Shown: positions 41,513 through 50,577, counted from the stretch's first letter. The stretch: 64,000 nt of DNA from CAIPAT01 sp041665605 (GCA_041665605.1 JBAYIO010000008.1:1-64000); one strand, 5' to 3'. Numbers and translations: made by a program. The notes: generated by a model from the sequence alone, not told the origin.

Positions 41513-42280
41513 ATGCAGTCTACCGCACAACTTAAAGGCAGTTACCTGGCCGTCCGGGGCCTCACCTTTGACGAGGCCGCCGTCGGCAAGCTGCTGAACA
41601 CCTATGAACGCCGCCTGCTGTCGAAGTCAGGGGCGTTCACCCGCGGCGTCGCGCGGCGGCTGGTGCGGTTCAACGCCCGGCGCGACAAACACGGCGCGCC
41701 CGGACAGCCCCCGGTCGCGCATACCCGGTTCTTCCGCGACTCGATCATGTTCACGCTCGACCCGCAGACCCGCTCCGTGATCTGCGGACCGCAGAAGTTT
41801 AAAACAGCGAATAACAACACCGCCGGACAGACCGTTCCCGAAATCCTGGAATACGGTGGCAATGCCGCCGGCGGCAAAAACCCCGCGTGGCCGGTGGCGT
41901 ACCCGCCGAATAACGCCTCAATCATGGGGCTGTTCGCGCAGTATGATTTCACCATCGTGCGCTGGGGCTTCTCCGCCGCCGATCTCATCCGGCAGGCCCG
42001 CGCCGCCGGGGATTACAAAAGCCTGAAACACGCCGGCAAGCGCGGCGCCTACCGCACCCCCGGTTTTTATTCGCCGCGCAAAGGCAGACAGGTTTATCTT
42101 CAGTTCGCGCCGAATCAGACCGCCGTGCAGCGGCAGAAATCCAGAGACATCCTGCTGGAACTGTTCGGGCAGCCCTATTTCGGCAATGCGGCCGTCGAGC
42201 CGCGCCCGTTCATGCGCCCGGCGCTGGATGAAACAGTAAAGAACATGCCGGCGCTGATGCGCCAGGCGGAACTTAAATAA
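41513..42280 (+). CDS. Minor tail/HK97 gp10-like protein
   Basis: A 255-residue protein. LLSKSGAFTRGVARRLVRFNARRDKHGAPGQPPVAHTRFFRDSIMF and the C-terminal EPRPFMRPALDETVKNMP resemble the gp10 or lambda Z-like tail-completion family, in which RPFMRPA is a common ending. Located just before the tail tube gene, as expected. Confidence 0.6.
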   Translation: MQSTAQLKGSYLAVRGLTFDEAAVGKLLNTYERRLLSKSGAFTRGVARRLVRFNARRDKHGAPGQPPVAHTRFFRDSIMFTLDPQTRSVICGPQKFKTANNNTAGQTVPEILEYGGNAAGGKNPAWPVAYPPNNASIMGLFAQYDFTIVRWGFSAADLIRQARAAGDYKSLKHAGKRGAYRTPGFYSPRKGRQVYLQFAPNQTAVQRQKSRDILLELFGQPYFGNAAVEPRPFMRPALDETVKNMPALMRQAELK

Positions 42281-42301
42281 CAACCCAACAAGGAGTTTAT
42301 C

Positions 42302-42760
42302 ATGTCACTAAAAACCGGTTTTGACGGCAAACTGTACCTCGCCACTATCACTGAGGGAGGTTACACGCTCGGCGAGGAAATCGACATCGTCAAGGACTGC
42401 GATCTCGATGAATCGCGCGACGAGATCGAGGCGAATGACCGATCCAACAAAGGCCGCAAACGCTATCTCGCCGGACTCATGGACGGCAAACTCTCGTTCG
42501 GCGTGAACACCAATCCCGAAAATGAGAATTTCAAGCTCGTCCGCGCGGCGTTCCTGTCCGGCGAACCCATCGGTCTCGGCGTCCTGTTTCAGGACAAGTC
42601 GATCACCGAGGACAACGAAGGCACGGTCGGCACCTTCGTCATCACCGGCTGGAAAAAAGGCCAGCCGCTCAACGGCGCGCAGACCACCGACGTCAGCGCC
42701 TCGATGCAGACTTTCGCCGGCGACTTCCCGCCGACCGGCGGAGCCAGCCCGAGCGCGTAA
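42302..42760 (+). CDS. Tail tube (major tail) protein
   Basis: A 152-residue protein beginning MSLKTGFDGKLYLATITEGG, then EIDIVKDCDLDESRDEIEANDRSNKGRKRYLAGLMDGKLSFGV. That is the strand-rich pattern of TP901-1/HK97-type tube proteins. The end is Pro/Gly-rich. It polymerises into the siphophage tail shaft. Confidence 0.75.
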   Translation: MSLKTGFDGKLYLATITEGGYTLGEEIDIVKDCDLDESRDEIEANDRSNKGRKRYLAGLMDGKLSFGVNTNPENENFKLVRAAFLSGEPIGLGVLFQDKSITEDNEGTVGTFVITGWKKGQPLNGAQTTDVSASMQTFAGDFPPTGGASPSA

Positions 42761-42824
42761 AAACCATATCTCGCACAAAGACACGGAGACACCTTTGTGC
42801 GAAAACCCTAAACTGGAGGATACC

Positions 42825-43322
42825 ATGCTGCTGAAAATTGGCGAACACGAAATGACCCTGAAACTCAACATCGCGCAGGTCAAGCGCGTCCGGGAGAAAA
42901 CCGGCTTCGATCTGCTGATGAAGCGCGACCCCAAAGCCCTGATGAACGAACTCTCCGACCAGGAGCGCGTCGCGGAAATCATCGCGGTGCTGCTGCAGCC
43001 GGAATTTGAACGCTGCAATATTGACGAGACCGGCGTCTATGAACTGTTTGACGGCGCGACGCTGAAAGCCGCGTCTGATGCGTTTTTCGCGGAACTCATA
43101 AGTTTTTTCGCGGCGATGGGCCGGACCGCCGCGGCGACGGCCCTGACGAAGATAACGGAGACCTGGGCGCTGATGGAGACGAAGACCGTGGAACTGGTCA
43201 ACCGGACGGCGGAAACACTGTCCGCGGAAGTGAACAGTCTGCAACTGCCCTCTGGTCCTATGTCTACCGCTGCGCCGGGATCGCCGGAGTCGATCCCGCC
43301 GGATTCACCTTCTGGGAACTGA
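42825..43322 (+). CDS. Tail assembly chaperone (G-like, upstream frame)
   Basis: A 165-residue protein. KIGEHEMTLKLNIAQVKRVREKTGFDLLM and the VAEIIAVLLQPEFERCNIDETGVYELFDG core are typical of proteins between tube and tape measure. The last 20 residues (SGPMSTAAPGSPESI...) look unlike a fold. The continuation of the family pattern lies in the -1 frame (43250-43573), as expected for a G/GT frameshift pair. The SD is GGAGGAT. Confidence 0.65.
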   Translation: MLLKIGEHEMTLKLNIAQVKRVREKTGFDLLMKRDPKALMNELSDQERVAEIIAVLLQPEFERCNIDETGVYELFDGATLKAASDAFFAELISFFAAMGRTAAATALTKITETWALMETKTVELVNRTAETLSAEVNSLQLPSGPMSTAAPGSPESIPPDSPSGN

Positions 43323-43573
43323 AGGAGATGGCCGCCGGAGCCTGGCGGCCCTACGGGGATCTGATGATCTGGATCAGTTGCAATCTCGGCGCGAAAGCCC
43401 GCGATCTGCCGGATCCGGAAAAACTCAATCCCTTCAACAGTAGAAAAGAGGAAACCGGCAAACCCGACTTCCGCGAAAAGTTGAGAAATTTAAAAAGTTT
43501 CGCGCATACGCTGCCAAGGTCTGCCGCCAGCGGCAGAGGAGCCAAGCAAGAAAAGTTGAAAGGAGCCAAGTAG
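43250..43573 (+). CDS. Tail assembly chaperone, downstream (T-like) frame expressed by -1 shift
   Basis: The frame has no start before 43328, yet from 43250 it reads LWSYVYRCAGIAGVDPAGFTFWELKEM and then AAGAWRPYGDLMIWISCNLGAKARDLPDPEKLNPF. This is the usual second half of siphophage chaperones (VDPxxxTxxEL, then a Trp/Asn pattern ending NPF). It would be made by a -1 shift from the upstream frame near its end. A canonical T TTT TTC heptamer exists, but further upstream (43103-43109). The last 20 residues come from microrepeats. Confidence 0.5.
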   Translation, partial: LWSYVYRCAGIAGVDPAGFTFWELKEMAAGAWRPYGDLMIWISCNLGAKARDLPDPEKLNPFNSRKEETGKPDFREKLRNLKSFAHTLPRSAASGRGAKQEKLKGAK

Positions 43574-43599
43574 AATGCAAAAAATTAAAACACAATCGG

Positions 43600-43796
43600 C
43601 TGTTTCACTTTCCGCCATAGGCGGTACTTTTCTAGCTTTTCTCGCTTGTCACTTGCGGCGCCGCCGCACACTTTCCGCCATAGGCGGTACTTTTCTCGCT
43701 TGTCTAGCTTGTCACTTGCGGCGCAGCCGCACACTTTCCGGCAGCGCCGGTACTTGTCTAGCTTTTCTCGCTTTCAACTTTAAAACGGAGTTTTAA
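43600..43796 (+). repeat. Three tandem copies of a roughly 65-bp composite repeat
   Basis: Each copy has a short inverted repeat (CCGCCATAGGCGG type), a GTACTTTTCTCGCTTGTC block and a TGCGGCGCAGCCGCA element. An open frame across it (43575-43796) is a product of the repeat, not a likely gene. The block ends in TTTAAAAC-GGAG-TTTTAA just before the tape measure start. Confidence 0.85.
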
Positions 43797-43801
43797 CTAT
43801 T

Positions 43802-46078
43802 ATGGCTTCAGGTAACGCCATCCGCGCCGGACGCGCTTTTGTTGAGCTGTTTCTTGATGATAAACAGCTTAAACAGGGCTTTTCCGGCGTCAAAAAATAT
43901 GCCGGGGAATTCGGCGCCCAGTTCAAGGGCATGGGGGCCGGACTCGGCGTGGTCTCCGCCGCCATCGGCGGGGCGCTCCTCTATTCCGCGTACACCGTGC
44001 GCGGTTACGCCGCCGCCGTCGCGCAGGTCGGCAACCTGACCAGTGCCACCGCCGATGAACTCGATAAACTCGACAAGCAGGGCCGCATCACCGGGCGCAA
44101 CACCGCCGACAATATCGACGAGATCGGCGCCGCGATGGTGGAGCTCGCGAAACACAAATTCACGCCGTCCGAAATCGGGCGCGAACTCGGCGGCATCAAC
44201 AATCTGGCCGACGCTTTAAGCACCGACATGGCGACCGCCGCGCGCGTCGCCGGGGGAACGCTCCAGTCGTTCCGCCTGGACGCCGCGCATACCGCCGAAG
44301 TCACCGACTATCTGGCGCTCTCCGCGCTGCGTTCCGGCATGGGACTCGAGGAACTCGCCGCCGGTCTCCATACCGTCGCGCCGCTGGCCGTCGCCGCCGG
44401 GGCGGGGCTGAAGGACACGCTCGCGCAGCTCGTCGCGCTGAAACTGATGGGCTTTGACGGCGCGGAAGCCGGCACCGCCCTCGCGGCGGCGTACAAGAAT
44501 ATCGCCAAGTCCGAAGTCAATCAGTATCTGAAATCGCTCGGCGTGGACGCCCGCGACTCCTCCGGCAATCTCAAGAGCCTGACGACTATCCTGAACGATA
44601 TCGCCGCCGTCGGCGCGAAACTCGGCTCCGGCGCCCGGCTGCAGCTCTTCGAGAAGATTTTCGGCAAAGGCGTCGCCGGAGCCTCCGCCCTCGCCTCCGG
44701 CGTCGCGCCGCTGAAAAAATTCCAGGCGGAACTGGACAATGCCGCCGGCACCGCCGCCAATGCGGCGGAACGCATCGACAAGACCATCGGCAAGCAGATG
44801 GATAAACTCAAGAACGCCGTCCGCGGCCCCGCCGTCGAACTCGGCCACGCCCTCACCCCCGCGCTGACGGACCTTAACGGCGTCGTCGGGCCGGTGATGA
44901 ACGCGCTGTCCGGCTTCATCGCGCTGCATAAGGACTGGATCGACAAACTGGTAAGGCTCTATCCGCTGCTGCCCGCCGTCGCCGGCGGTTTGTACGCGAT
45001 GGGCGTTGCCGCGAATGTGATGGGCGGCTCGATTAAAAATATATCCGCCACCCTCGGGTTATTTCATTCGCTCGTGATGATCGCGTTTAATCCCGCCTTC
45101 TGGACCATCGCCGGTATTGCCGTGCTGGTCGCCGCGCTTGGCGGACTGACCTATTATCTGTTGCGGAATACCGAAGCGTGGGCTTCCTGGAAATCCGGAC
45201 TGTCCGGTATCTTTGAACTGCTCACCCGCGAATCCGGCACCGCTTTCGACGCCATTAAAACCGCCATCAGCGGCGGCGACCTGCAGGGCGCGTGGGAAGT
45301 GTTCTGCACGTTCCTGAACATGAAGTGGACGGAAACATGGAACGCCGTTTATGACTACTGGGCGATCATTAAAAACGGCCTGCAGAATTCCATTCTGGAT
45401 TTTGCGGAATCGTTCGCGATCGCGCTGGTCCGGGCGGTGGAACCCGTCAAACTCGCCTGGGCGGAACTAGCCGGATTCTTTGAACGTCTCTGGAACGGTA
45501 TTCTTGACAAGTATGTGGACGCCCAGAACGCCATCATCAAACTTTACAACAAGATTCCCGGCGTCGAACTGCCGCTGATCCCGAAAACGCAGAATGCCGA
45601 CACGGTCAACCAGCAGAGCCGCGATAAACAGTCCGCCCGCGAAGCGCAGATCACCGACATGACGCAGATCAAAATCCAGCAGATCCGGCAGGGCATCGGC
45701 GGACAGCAGGCGGCCAATGACGCGGAACTACAAAAAACGCTCAAGGAATCATCCGAAATCGTTAAACGCTCCGCCGCCGAATTTCATGCGGCGGTGGACA
45801 AAGTCAATCAGAATGACCTGCTCCGCAGGATAGACCAGGAACTCATCGACGCGTTCAGGGAGATCGACGCCCCGGTGCGCGCCGCCGCGCAGGCCGCTTC
45901 CGGCGCGGGCGAACTCGCCGTCGGCTACGGCGCGTCGGGTTCATTCCTCGCCGGCGAGGCGCAGCAGGCTTCCTCCGGCGGCGGCATCCAGAAACAGATG
46001 CTGGACACCAGCACCCAGATTGCGAGCAACACCCGCGAGATCGCCAACGCCGCCCGTAACGGCTTGGCCTTTGTTTAA
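43802..46078 (+). CDS. Tail tape measure protein (TP901 family)
   Basis: A 758-residue protein. The N-terminus (AGRAFVELFLDDKQLKQGFSGVKKYAGEFGAQFKGMGAG) and the ALSTDMATAARVAGGTLQSFRLDA / LSALRSGMGLEELAAGLHTVAPLA region are TP901 hallmarks. Hydrophobic segments follow near 380-460 (IAFNPAFWTIAGIAVLVAALGGL), and the C-terminus is a coiled coil rich in Gln and Ala (about 600-700). It sets tail length and helps DNA pass the membrane. It is the longest tail gene. Confidence 0.85.
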   Translation: MASGNAIRAGRAFVELFLDDKQLKQGFSGVKKYAGEFGAQFKGMGAGLGVVSAAIGGALLYSAYTVRGYAAAVAQVGNLTSATADELDKLDKQGRITGRNTADNIDEIGAAMVELAKHKFTPSEIGRELGGINNLADALSTDMATAARVAGGTLQSFRLDAAHTAEVTDYLALSALRSGMGLEELAAGLHTVAPLAVAAGAGLKDTLAQLVALKLMGFDGAEAGTALAAAYKNIAKSEVNQYLKSLGVDARDSSGNLKSLTTILNDIAAVGAKLGSGARLQLFEKIFGKGVAGASALASGVAPLKKFQAELDNAAGTAANAAERIDKTIGKQMDKLKNAVRGPAVELGHALTPALTDLNGVVGPVMNALSGFIALHKDWIDKLVRLYPLLPAVAGGLYAMGVAANVMGGSIKNISATLGLFHSLVMIAFNPAFWTIAGIAVLVAALGGLTYYLLRNTEAWASWKSGLSGIFELLTRESGTAFDAIKTAISGGDLQGAWEVFCTFLNMKWTETWNAVYDYWAIIKNGLQNSILDFAESFAIALVRAVEPVKLAWAELAGFFERLWNGILDKYVDAQNAIIKLYNKIPGVELPLIPKTQNADTVNQQSRDKQSAREAQITDMTQIKIQQIRQGIGGQQAANDAELQKTLKESSEIVKRSAAEFHAAVDKVNQNDLLRRIDQELIDAFREIDAPVRAAAQAASGAGELAVGYGASGSFLAGEAQQASSGGGIQKQMLDTSTQIASNTREIANAARNGLAFV

Positions 46079-46202
46079 AACCAGCAGTCAGGAGTCAGGA
46101 GACAGGAGTCAGAATGAAAACTTTAAAACTTAAAACCGGTTCCGTTTCGTCCGTTGTGTCCATATCGTCCATAATGTCCATAACGTCCATCAGGTTTGCA
46201 CT
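46079..46202 (+). repeat. 7-nt and 9-nt repeat spacer
   Basis: GTCAGGA units (46083-46113) precede CGTCCATAA-type units (46144-46193). It reaches to the start of the next gene and leaves no clear SD there. Confidence 0.85.
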
Positions 46203-47021
46203 ATGACCATCAAAATTCAGGAAGATCCCAAATCCCGTTCATGGGAATGGAACAAACGCTACACCCTGCTCTTTCACGCGCAGGGTTCCGCCGATCCCGC
46301 CGCGATTGCGACGGCAATTGACGGCTATATCACGACCAACGCCGTGCCGGTGCTGTTCGATCTCAGCGCCAAGCGCGTCGAGGCGGTCGTCGCGGCGGAC
46401 GGCATGCCCGACTTCTGCGCGTGGAACTGCACCTGGGAATATGCCCCGACCGACGTCCAGACTCCCGTCGTCGAATTTGATTCGCGGATGAGTTTCTCCA
46501 CCGGCGGCGGCACGAAGCACATGACCGAGAGCCTGGCGACGCTGTCCTCCGCCGGCGGCATGAATTTCGGCAACCTGATCAACGTCACCGATTCCGGCGT
46601 AAACGGCGTGGACGTCTCCGCGCCGCAGGGCAAATTTTCCTTCACCACCCGGAAATCATGGTCCGCCGTCATGGGCGACTACGGACGAAGCCTCGTCGCG
46701 ATGACCGGACGCATCAATTCCGACGCCTTCAAAGGCTACGGCGTCAAGGAACTGCTGTTCCTCGGCGCCTCCGGCACCGCGCCCCGCGTCTCGTCCGACT
46801 TCACGCTGACTTTTGAATTTGCCTACAACCCCGGACAGACCGATATCGCCGTCGGCGATCTTACCGTCGACTTCAAAGCCGGATGGGATTATCTGTGGCA
46901 CTTCGACAAAAAAACGCTGGCCACCACGTCCGGCGGCCTTACTTATTTTTACACGAAACCCGTCGCCGCGTTCGTGGAACAGGTCTACGAACTGGCGGCG
47001 TTTTCCGCCTTAGGCATTTAA
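46203..47021 (+). CDS. Tail/baseplate structural protein, unassigned
   Basis: A 272-residue strand-rich protein directly after the tape measure gene, where a distal-tail or hub protein is expected. Notable stretches are SWEWNKRYTLLFHAQGSADPAAIATAIDGYI and FKAGWDYLWHFDKKTLATTSGGLTYFYTKP. No family recognised; a structural role is inferred from position. Confidence 0.5.
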   Translation: MTIKIQEDPKSRSWEWNKRYTLLFHAQGSADPAAIATAIDGYITTNAVPVLFDLSAKRVEAVVAADGMPDFCAWNCTWEYAPTDVQTPVVEFDSRMSFSTGGGTKHMTESLATLSSAGGMNFGNLINVTDSGVNGVDVSAPQGKFSFTTRKSWSAVMGDYGRSLVAMTGRINSDAFKGYGVKELLFLGASGTAPRVSSDFTLTFEFAYNPGQTDIAVGDLTVDFKAGWDYLWHFDKKTLATTSGGLTYFYTKPVAAFVEQVYELAAFSALGI

Positions 47022-47063
47022 AACCAGAAGTCAGGAGACTTCCAAAAAAAGGAAAAAATTATT

Positions 47064-47420
47064 ATGCTGTCCAATCTGTTAAGAAGAATGCTCGACCCGC
47101 GCGCCGGCGAGAGCGTCGTCGTCATCGAAAACCTCGGCATCCCGCAGGCCACCGCCAAAGCCGCGCTGACGGAGGACAGCGCCCTGGCCGATCTGCTCGG
47201 CGCGGAACTGCCCGACGACGCCGGGCGCGTCTCCGTGCTGGTGCATTCCGGTGCCGTCCACGTCAATTATGACGCGGCGGCAACCGCCGCCAACGCCGAC
47301 ATCGGCGGCGGCTTCGATTTCTTCGGCCCTAAATCCGAACTCGACAAAGTCCGCCTGATCAACGCCGGCGCGACCGCCGTCTCGGTCTTCGTCTACCGGG
47401 TGCTCGCCAAAAATATCTAA
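47064..47420 (+). CDS. Hypothetical tail-region protein
   Basis: A 118-residue protein with VVVIENLGIPQATAKAALTEDSALADLLGAELPDDAGRVSVLVHSGAVHVNYD. The start is preceded by AAAAAAAGGAAAAAATTATT. It probably belongs to the virion by position. Function unknown. Confidence 0.4.
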   Translation: MLSNLLRRMLDPRAGESVVVIENLGIPQATAKAALTEDSALADLLGAELPDDAGRVSVLVHSGAVHVNYDAAATAANADIGGGFDFFGPKSELDKVRLINAGATAVSVFVYRVLAKNI

Positions 47421-47505
47421 TAGTGAATAGTGAATTGTGAATTGTAAATAGTGAATTGTGGCTGTTGCTAATCACCAATCACCAGTCACCAGTCACCAAA
47501 AAGGA
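47421..47505 (+). repeat. 7-nt repeat block (AGTGAAT and ACCAGTC types)
   Basis: AATAGTGAATTGTGAAT-type units run into CACCAATCACCAGTCACC, an inverted relative. Together they form an imperfect long inverted repeat before the gene at 47514. Confidence 0.8.
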
Positions 47506-47513
47506 GGTTCCCC

Positions 47514-47729
47514 ATGCTAAACCGATCACGCGGCGGCCCGGTCGCCAAATCCGGCGGTGTCTCGCTCGATGACGTCATTTCGCTGCTCGACGACAAAGCC
47601 GATAAAATCGGAGCCGACGACATCGAAATCACCGATGCCGCGAAAGGCATTATCCGCAAATCCCCCGACGGCACCCGCCGCCGGGAAACCCTCGACAACG
47701 ACGGTACCATAACCAGAGAGGTGCTCTAA
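47514..47729 (+). CDS. Small tail-fibre-region protein
   Basis: A 71-residue acidic protein (MLNRSRGGPVAKSGGVSLDDVISLLDDKADKIGADDIEITDAAKGIIRK). The SD AAGGAGG precedes the ATG. Its stop overlaps the next start (TAATG). Perhaps a fibre-assembly partner; no homology evident. Confidence 0.4.
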   Translation: MLNRSRGGPVAKSGGVSLDDVISLLDDKADKIGADDIEITDAAKGIIRKSPDGTRRRETLDNDGTITREVL

Positions 47730-49135
47730 TGAATATTATTTTCAATTTGCTTTCTTGCTTTTCTCGCTTTTTACTTGCGGCACAGCCGCACACTTTCCGG
47801 CTCCGCCGGTACTTTTCTCGCTTTTCTCGCTTTCCCGTTCCCCTCCTCGCCGCCGTCTGCCTGCTCGCGCTGACGCTGCTGCTGTTCACCGGCGGCGCCA
47901 AAGTCACCGACCTGGTCTACAATACCGACACCCATGTCTGCGACGCCTACGTCAATTTCACCCAGATGTACGAAAACGGCATCCGTCCCCGGTCGGAGCG
48001 CGCCCTGATCTGGGCGCAGTTCGCCAGCTATCAGCAGAATCTGGGCTTCACCCCGGAGAACGCCGCCAACAAGTCCGCTGACGTCGACACGGATAAAACC
48101 TCCACCGTCAAATATCCCACGACCAAAGCGGTATTTGATTATGTTGCCGCGCACAGCGGCGGAGCGTACAGCATACATACACTGGGGACCAGCGGAACCA
48201 TCACGGTAGACCGCAGCGTATCGGATAAGTTTACTATTGCACCGGCGGGGGCGGTGACGCTGGCGGATGCCGGATTCACTGATTTATTGTCCGCGGAACT
48301 GCAAGTAACGAACGGAAGCGCCTATGTCAGTTATCCCGTGACATGGACATGGACAACTGCAATACCGACGCTCGGAGTTGCGGGCTATGATTACGCTACC
48401 GGAGCGGCGGCGGACAGTTTTACGATGCTGTTACTGAAAAAAGTAAACGGGAAAATTTATGTCACTCCCGAAATTACTTATACCGCACTTCCCGCCGCCG
48501 CAGTCTGGCTTAAAGCCGATGCAATTTCGGGGAATAACAATGATTTGATTTCATCCTGGACCGACAGCAGCGGCAATTCCAAAACTGCGACCCAGAGCAC
48601 GGAGGCTAATCAACCGTGTCTTAAAACCAATGTGCTTAACGGAAAACCTGCGGTTTATTTCGACGGCAGCCGCTACCTGAACATTCCGGCGTTTACAGCA
48701 TCAGCGATAACTTATTATATCGTGATCAAAAAAGATACCACCAATCAGGGCGGTTTATGGTGTATGGGCAACGATGCAGGAGGAAGCGGCACTTGGATGA
48801 CTTATGGCGGTACTATTTACGAATCAGCCGGGTGCGCCACACGACACGATTCGATAAGTATCGGAGCAACAACCCTGACAGATTTCAATATCTACAGCGT
48901 TAAATCATCCGGTTCGCTATACGAAGTAGCCATGAATAAAAATGTATTGTTCACCACCACCAGCAACACCGTGCAATTAAGCTCATCGCCGGTACTTGGA
49001 TACAGCAACGGCGGCTTAGCCTATGCCTTCACGGGATATATAGCTGAATTCATTGCAGTGCCGAAGGCGGTTTCATCCGCAGAAAATACGGCTTTTTTAA
49101 ATTATTTATCCGTAAAATACGGTATAACACTTTAA
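47729..49135 (+). CDS. Tail fibre/receptor-binding protein with LamG-like jelly-roll domain
   Basis: A 468-residue protein. The first 60 residues contain a hydrophobic segment (LLAAVCLLALTLLLF) and a stretch translated from 9-nt repeats (RRYFSRFSRF). NKSADVDTDKTSTVKYPTTKAVFDYVA is a common fibre shaft motif. From about residue 255, AVWLKADAISGNNNDLISSWTDSSGNSKTA and NGKPAVYFDGSRYLNIP to TGYIAEFIAVPKAVS form a concanavalin/LamG-like glycan-binding domain. It probably recognises the host surface. A membrane segment is unusual for a virion fibre and may be a product of the repeat. Confidence 0.6.
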   Translation: MNIIFNLLSCFSRFLLAAQPHTFRLRRYFSRFSRFPVPLLAAVCLLALTLLLFTGGAKVTDLVYNTDTHVCDAYVNFTQMYENGIRPRSERALIWAQFASYQQNLGFTPENAANKSADVDTDKTSTVKYPTTKAVFDYVAAHSGGAYSIHTLGTSGTITVDRSVSDKFTIAPAGAVTLADAGFTDLLSAELQVTNGSAYVSYPVTWTWTTAIPTLGVAGYDYATGAAADSFTMLLLKKVNGKIYVTPEITYTALPAAAVWLKADAISGNNNDLISSWTDSSGNSKTATQSTEANQPCLKTNVLNGKPAVYFDGSRYLNIPAFTASAITYYIVIKKDTTNQGGLWCMGNDAGGSGTWMTYGGTIYESAGCATRHDSISIGATTLTDFNIYSVKSSGSLYEVAMNKNVLFTTTSNTVQLSSSPVLGYSNGGLAYAFTGYIAEFIAVPKAVSSAENTAFLNYLSVKYGITL

Positions 49136-49147
49136 GGGAGATTGATC

Positions 49148-49630
49148 ATGAAAAGACTTTTTGTTTTACTGTTCATACTGCTGTCCGCCGCATTATTTGC
49201 CGGGGACCGCTGCGCCAGATATAACATCGGCGACACTCTGCCGAATTATCTGCTCAAGGACGGATACATGGTTCCGGTCTGCCAGGAGAACTTTTCGCGG
49301 CTCGGAATTCTGGTCAGGGTGGACGCGGCGCCGGATGCAGGCAAACTCATCACGCGGTCGCACGGCGAACTCACCGGCGGCGAATGGCGGGAGATCATCG
49401 ACGAGCAGTTGACGCAGGCGGAGATTGATGCGCGGAATCCGGCAACGGCTTTAGAAGCCGCGCTGGCGGCGGAGATTGCCAGTCTCAACACCTTGTATCC
49501 AGAGCTGAATTTAACCGTCAATGACACGCTGGCGACGGCGATTCCGAAGTTATTCGCGGCGGGCGTGACGAAGGCGGAAGCCAACTACCTGAATACTTTA
49601 TATCAAGCCATCAAAGCCGCCGGAAAATAA
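49148..49630 (+). CDS. Exported phage protein with signal peptide
   Basis: A 160-residue protein with a clear signal sequence (MKRLFVLLFILLSAALFAG). The mature part has DTLPNYLLKDGYMVPVCQEN and, at the end, ATALEAALAAEIASLNTLYPELNLTVNDTLATAIPKLFAAGVT, a helix-rich C-terminus. The start at 49148 is preferred to 49142. Its location after the fibre suggests a secreted accessory or envelope protein. Function unknown. Confidence 0.5.
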   Translation: MKRLFVLLFILLSAALFAGDRCARYNIGDTLPNYLLKDGYMVPVCQENFSRLGILVRVDAAPDAGKLITRSHGELTGGEWREIIDEQLTQAEIDARNPATALEAALAAEIASLNTLYPELNLTVNDTLATAIPKLFAAGVTKAEANYLNTLYQAIKAAGK

Positions 49631-49664
49631 TTTCATTTCTTTGTTAAAATAAGGATTTCAAACC

Positions 49665-50138
49665 ATGAACAAAACGTTGCAGCATATCTGTCAACTCATC
49701 AGCCAGATCGCGTTCCTCGCGCTGGACACGCCGAAAAACTTCTATCTGCTGACCAATGAGAAGATTGCCGAGGTTTACAACGGGGCCGGACCCGACTGGA
49801 TGAGCGGGTTTGAGCGCAGAATCCTTACTTTCCTGCTGCGCTACTTCGCGGCCGCGTTCGTGATCCATGATGTGGAGTATTATTTCAACCAGGACACCGC
49901 CGACACCCCGGCCAACCGCGCCCGGTTCCATGCCGCGAACGCCCGGATGTGGCGCAATATCAAACTCATCAACGCCGCGCTGTGGGGCTGGTACAATCCC
50001 CGCCGCTGGTACTGGCGCTCCAAAGGCTGGATCGCCTACCAGGCCTGCGAAAAATTCGGCTGGTCCGCCTGGATCGCCGTCGGCTCCGAAAAGAATGCCA
50101 CCGTACTCAGCGTTAAACAATCCATAATCAACACATAA
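49665..50138 (+). CDS. Hypothetical late protein with an HD-containing helix
   Basis: A 157-residue protein. LTFLLRYFAAAFVIHDVEYYFNQDTADTPANRARFHAANARMW is reminiscent of phospholipase A2-like or enterochelin-type HD helices, but no calcium loop is visible, so function remains open. Next to a membrane protein and a protease gene it might act at the envelope during lysis. Confidence 0.4.
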   Translation: MNKTLQHICQLISQIAFLALDTPKNFYLLTNEKIAEVYNGAGPDWMSGFERRILTFLLRYFAAAFVIHDVEYYFNQDTADTPANRARFHAANARMWRNIKLINAALWGWYNPRRWYWRSKGWIAYQACEKFGWSAWIAVGSEKNATVLSVKQSIINT

Positions 50139-50169
50139 CTGCCGCGGGGAGCGGCGAAAGAGCAGCAAT

Positions 50170-50577
50170 ATGGCGAACATAAATGAAACGCTGATGACCA
50201 TCAGCAATGATGTTGCCGTCACTAAAAACACCATCCGCTATGTTCGCCAGGCGCAGATTGAAATTAAAAAAAGCATGTTCGGCGCGGACGGCACCGGCGG
50301 GATGCTGGGAACGCTCAACACTTTGAAAAATGATCTTAAAAAAGAATCGGAAGAGCATAAAGCCTGCATGATTATCCGCTCCAAACTTGAAGAGGAGGTG
50401 AAAATGCTCAAAGAACATAAAAAAGAGCAGGACCGCATTAAAGCCGAAAAAAAAGCCCGGTTCAAAGTCGCCTGTTATCTGCTCACGGTCAGCGGGGTGA
50501 CGCTGGCCGGAACCTTCGCCAGTTTAAAATGGATATGGAAAATTATCAGGCCTTTTTTAACCGACAACCCGCAATAA
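50170..50577 (+). CDS. Coiled-coil protein with one C-terminal TM helix, holin-like position
   Basis: A 135-residue protein: helical N-terminus, strong coiled coil (about 60-95, HKACMIIRSKLEEEVKMLKEHKKEQD), then CYLLTVSGVTLAGTFASL as a TM segment and a short basic tail. This arrangement resembles XhlA-type lysis accessory proteins. It lies before the papain-like protease. Confidence 0.45.
   Translation: MANINETLMTISNDVAVTKNTIRYVRQAQIEIKKSMFGADGTGGMLGTLNTLKNDLKKESEEHKACMIIRSKLEEEVKMLKEHKKEQDRIKAEKKARFKVACYLLTVSGVTLAGTFASLKWIWKIIRPFLTDNPQ

Noticed and set aside
41920..42283. Antisense frames opposite tail genes as possible toxins
   Set aside because: No start signals and no recognisable composition; they mirror the codon pattern of the sense genes.
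43575..43796. A 73-residue open frame with three LSAIGGTFLAFLACHL-type repeats
   Set aside because: The frame simply follows three copies of the composite DNA repeat and ends just before the tape measure gene. The same DNA is intergenic elsewhere.
49665..50138. Gene as a phospholipase A2-like enzyme
   Set aside because: Only an HD within a helix is suggestive; calcium loop and disulfide pattern are missing.
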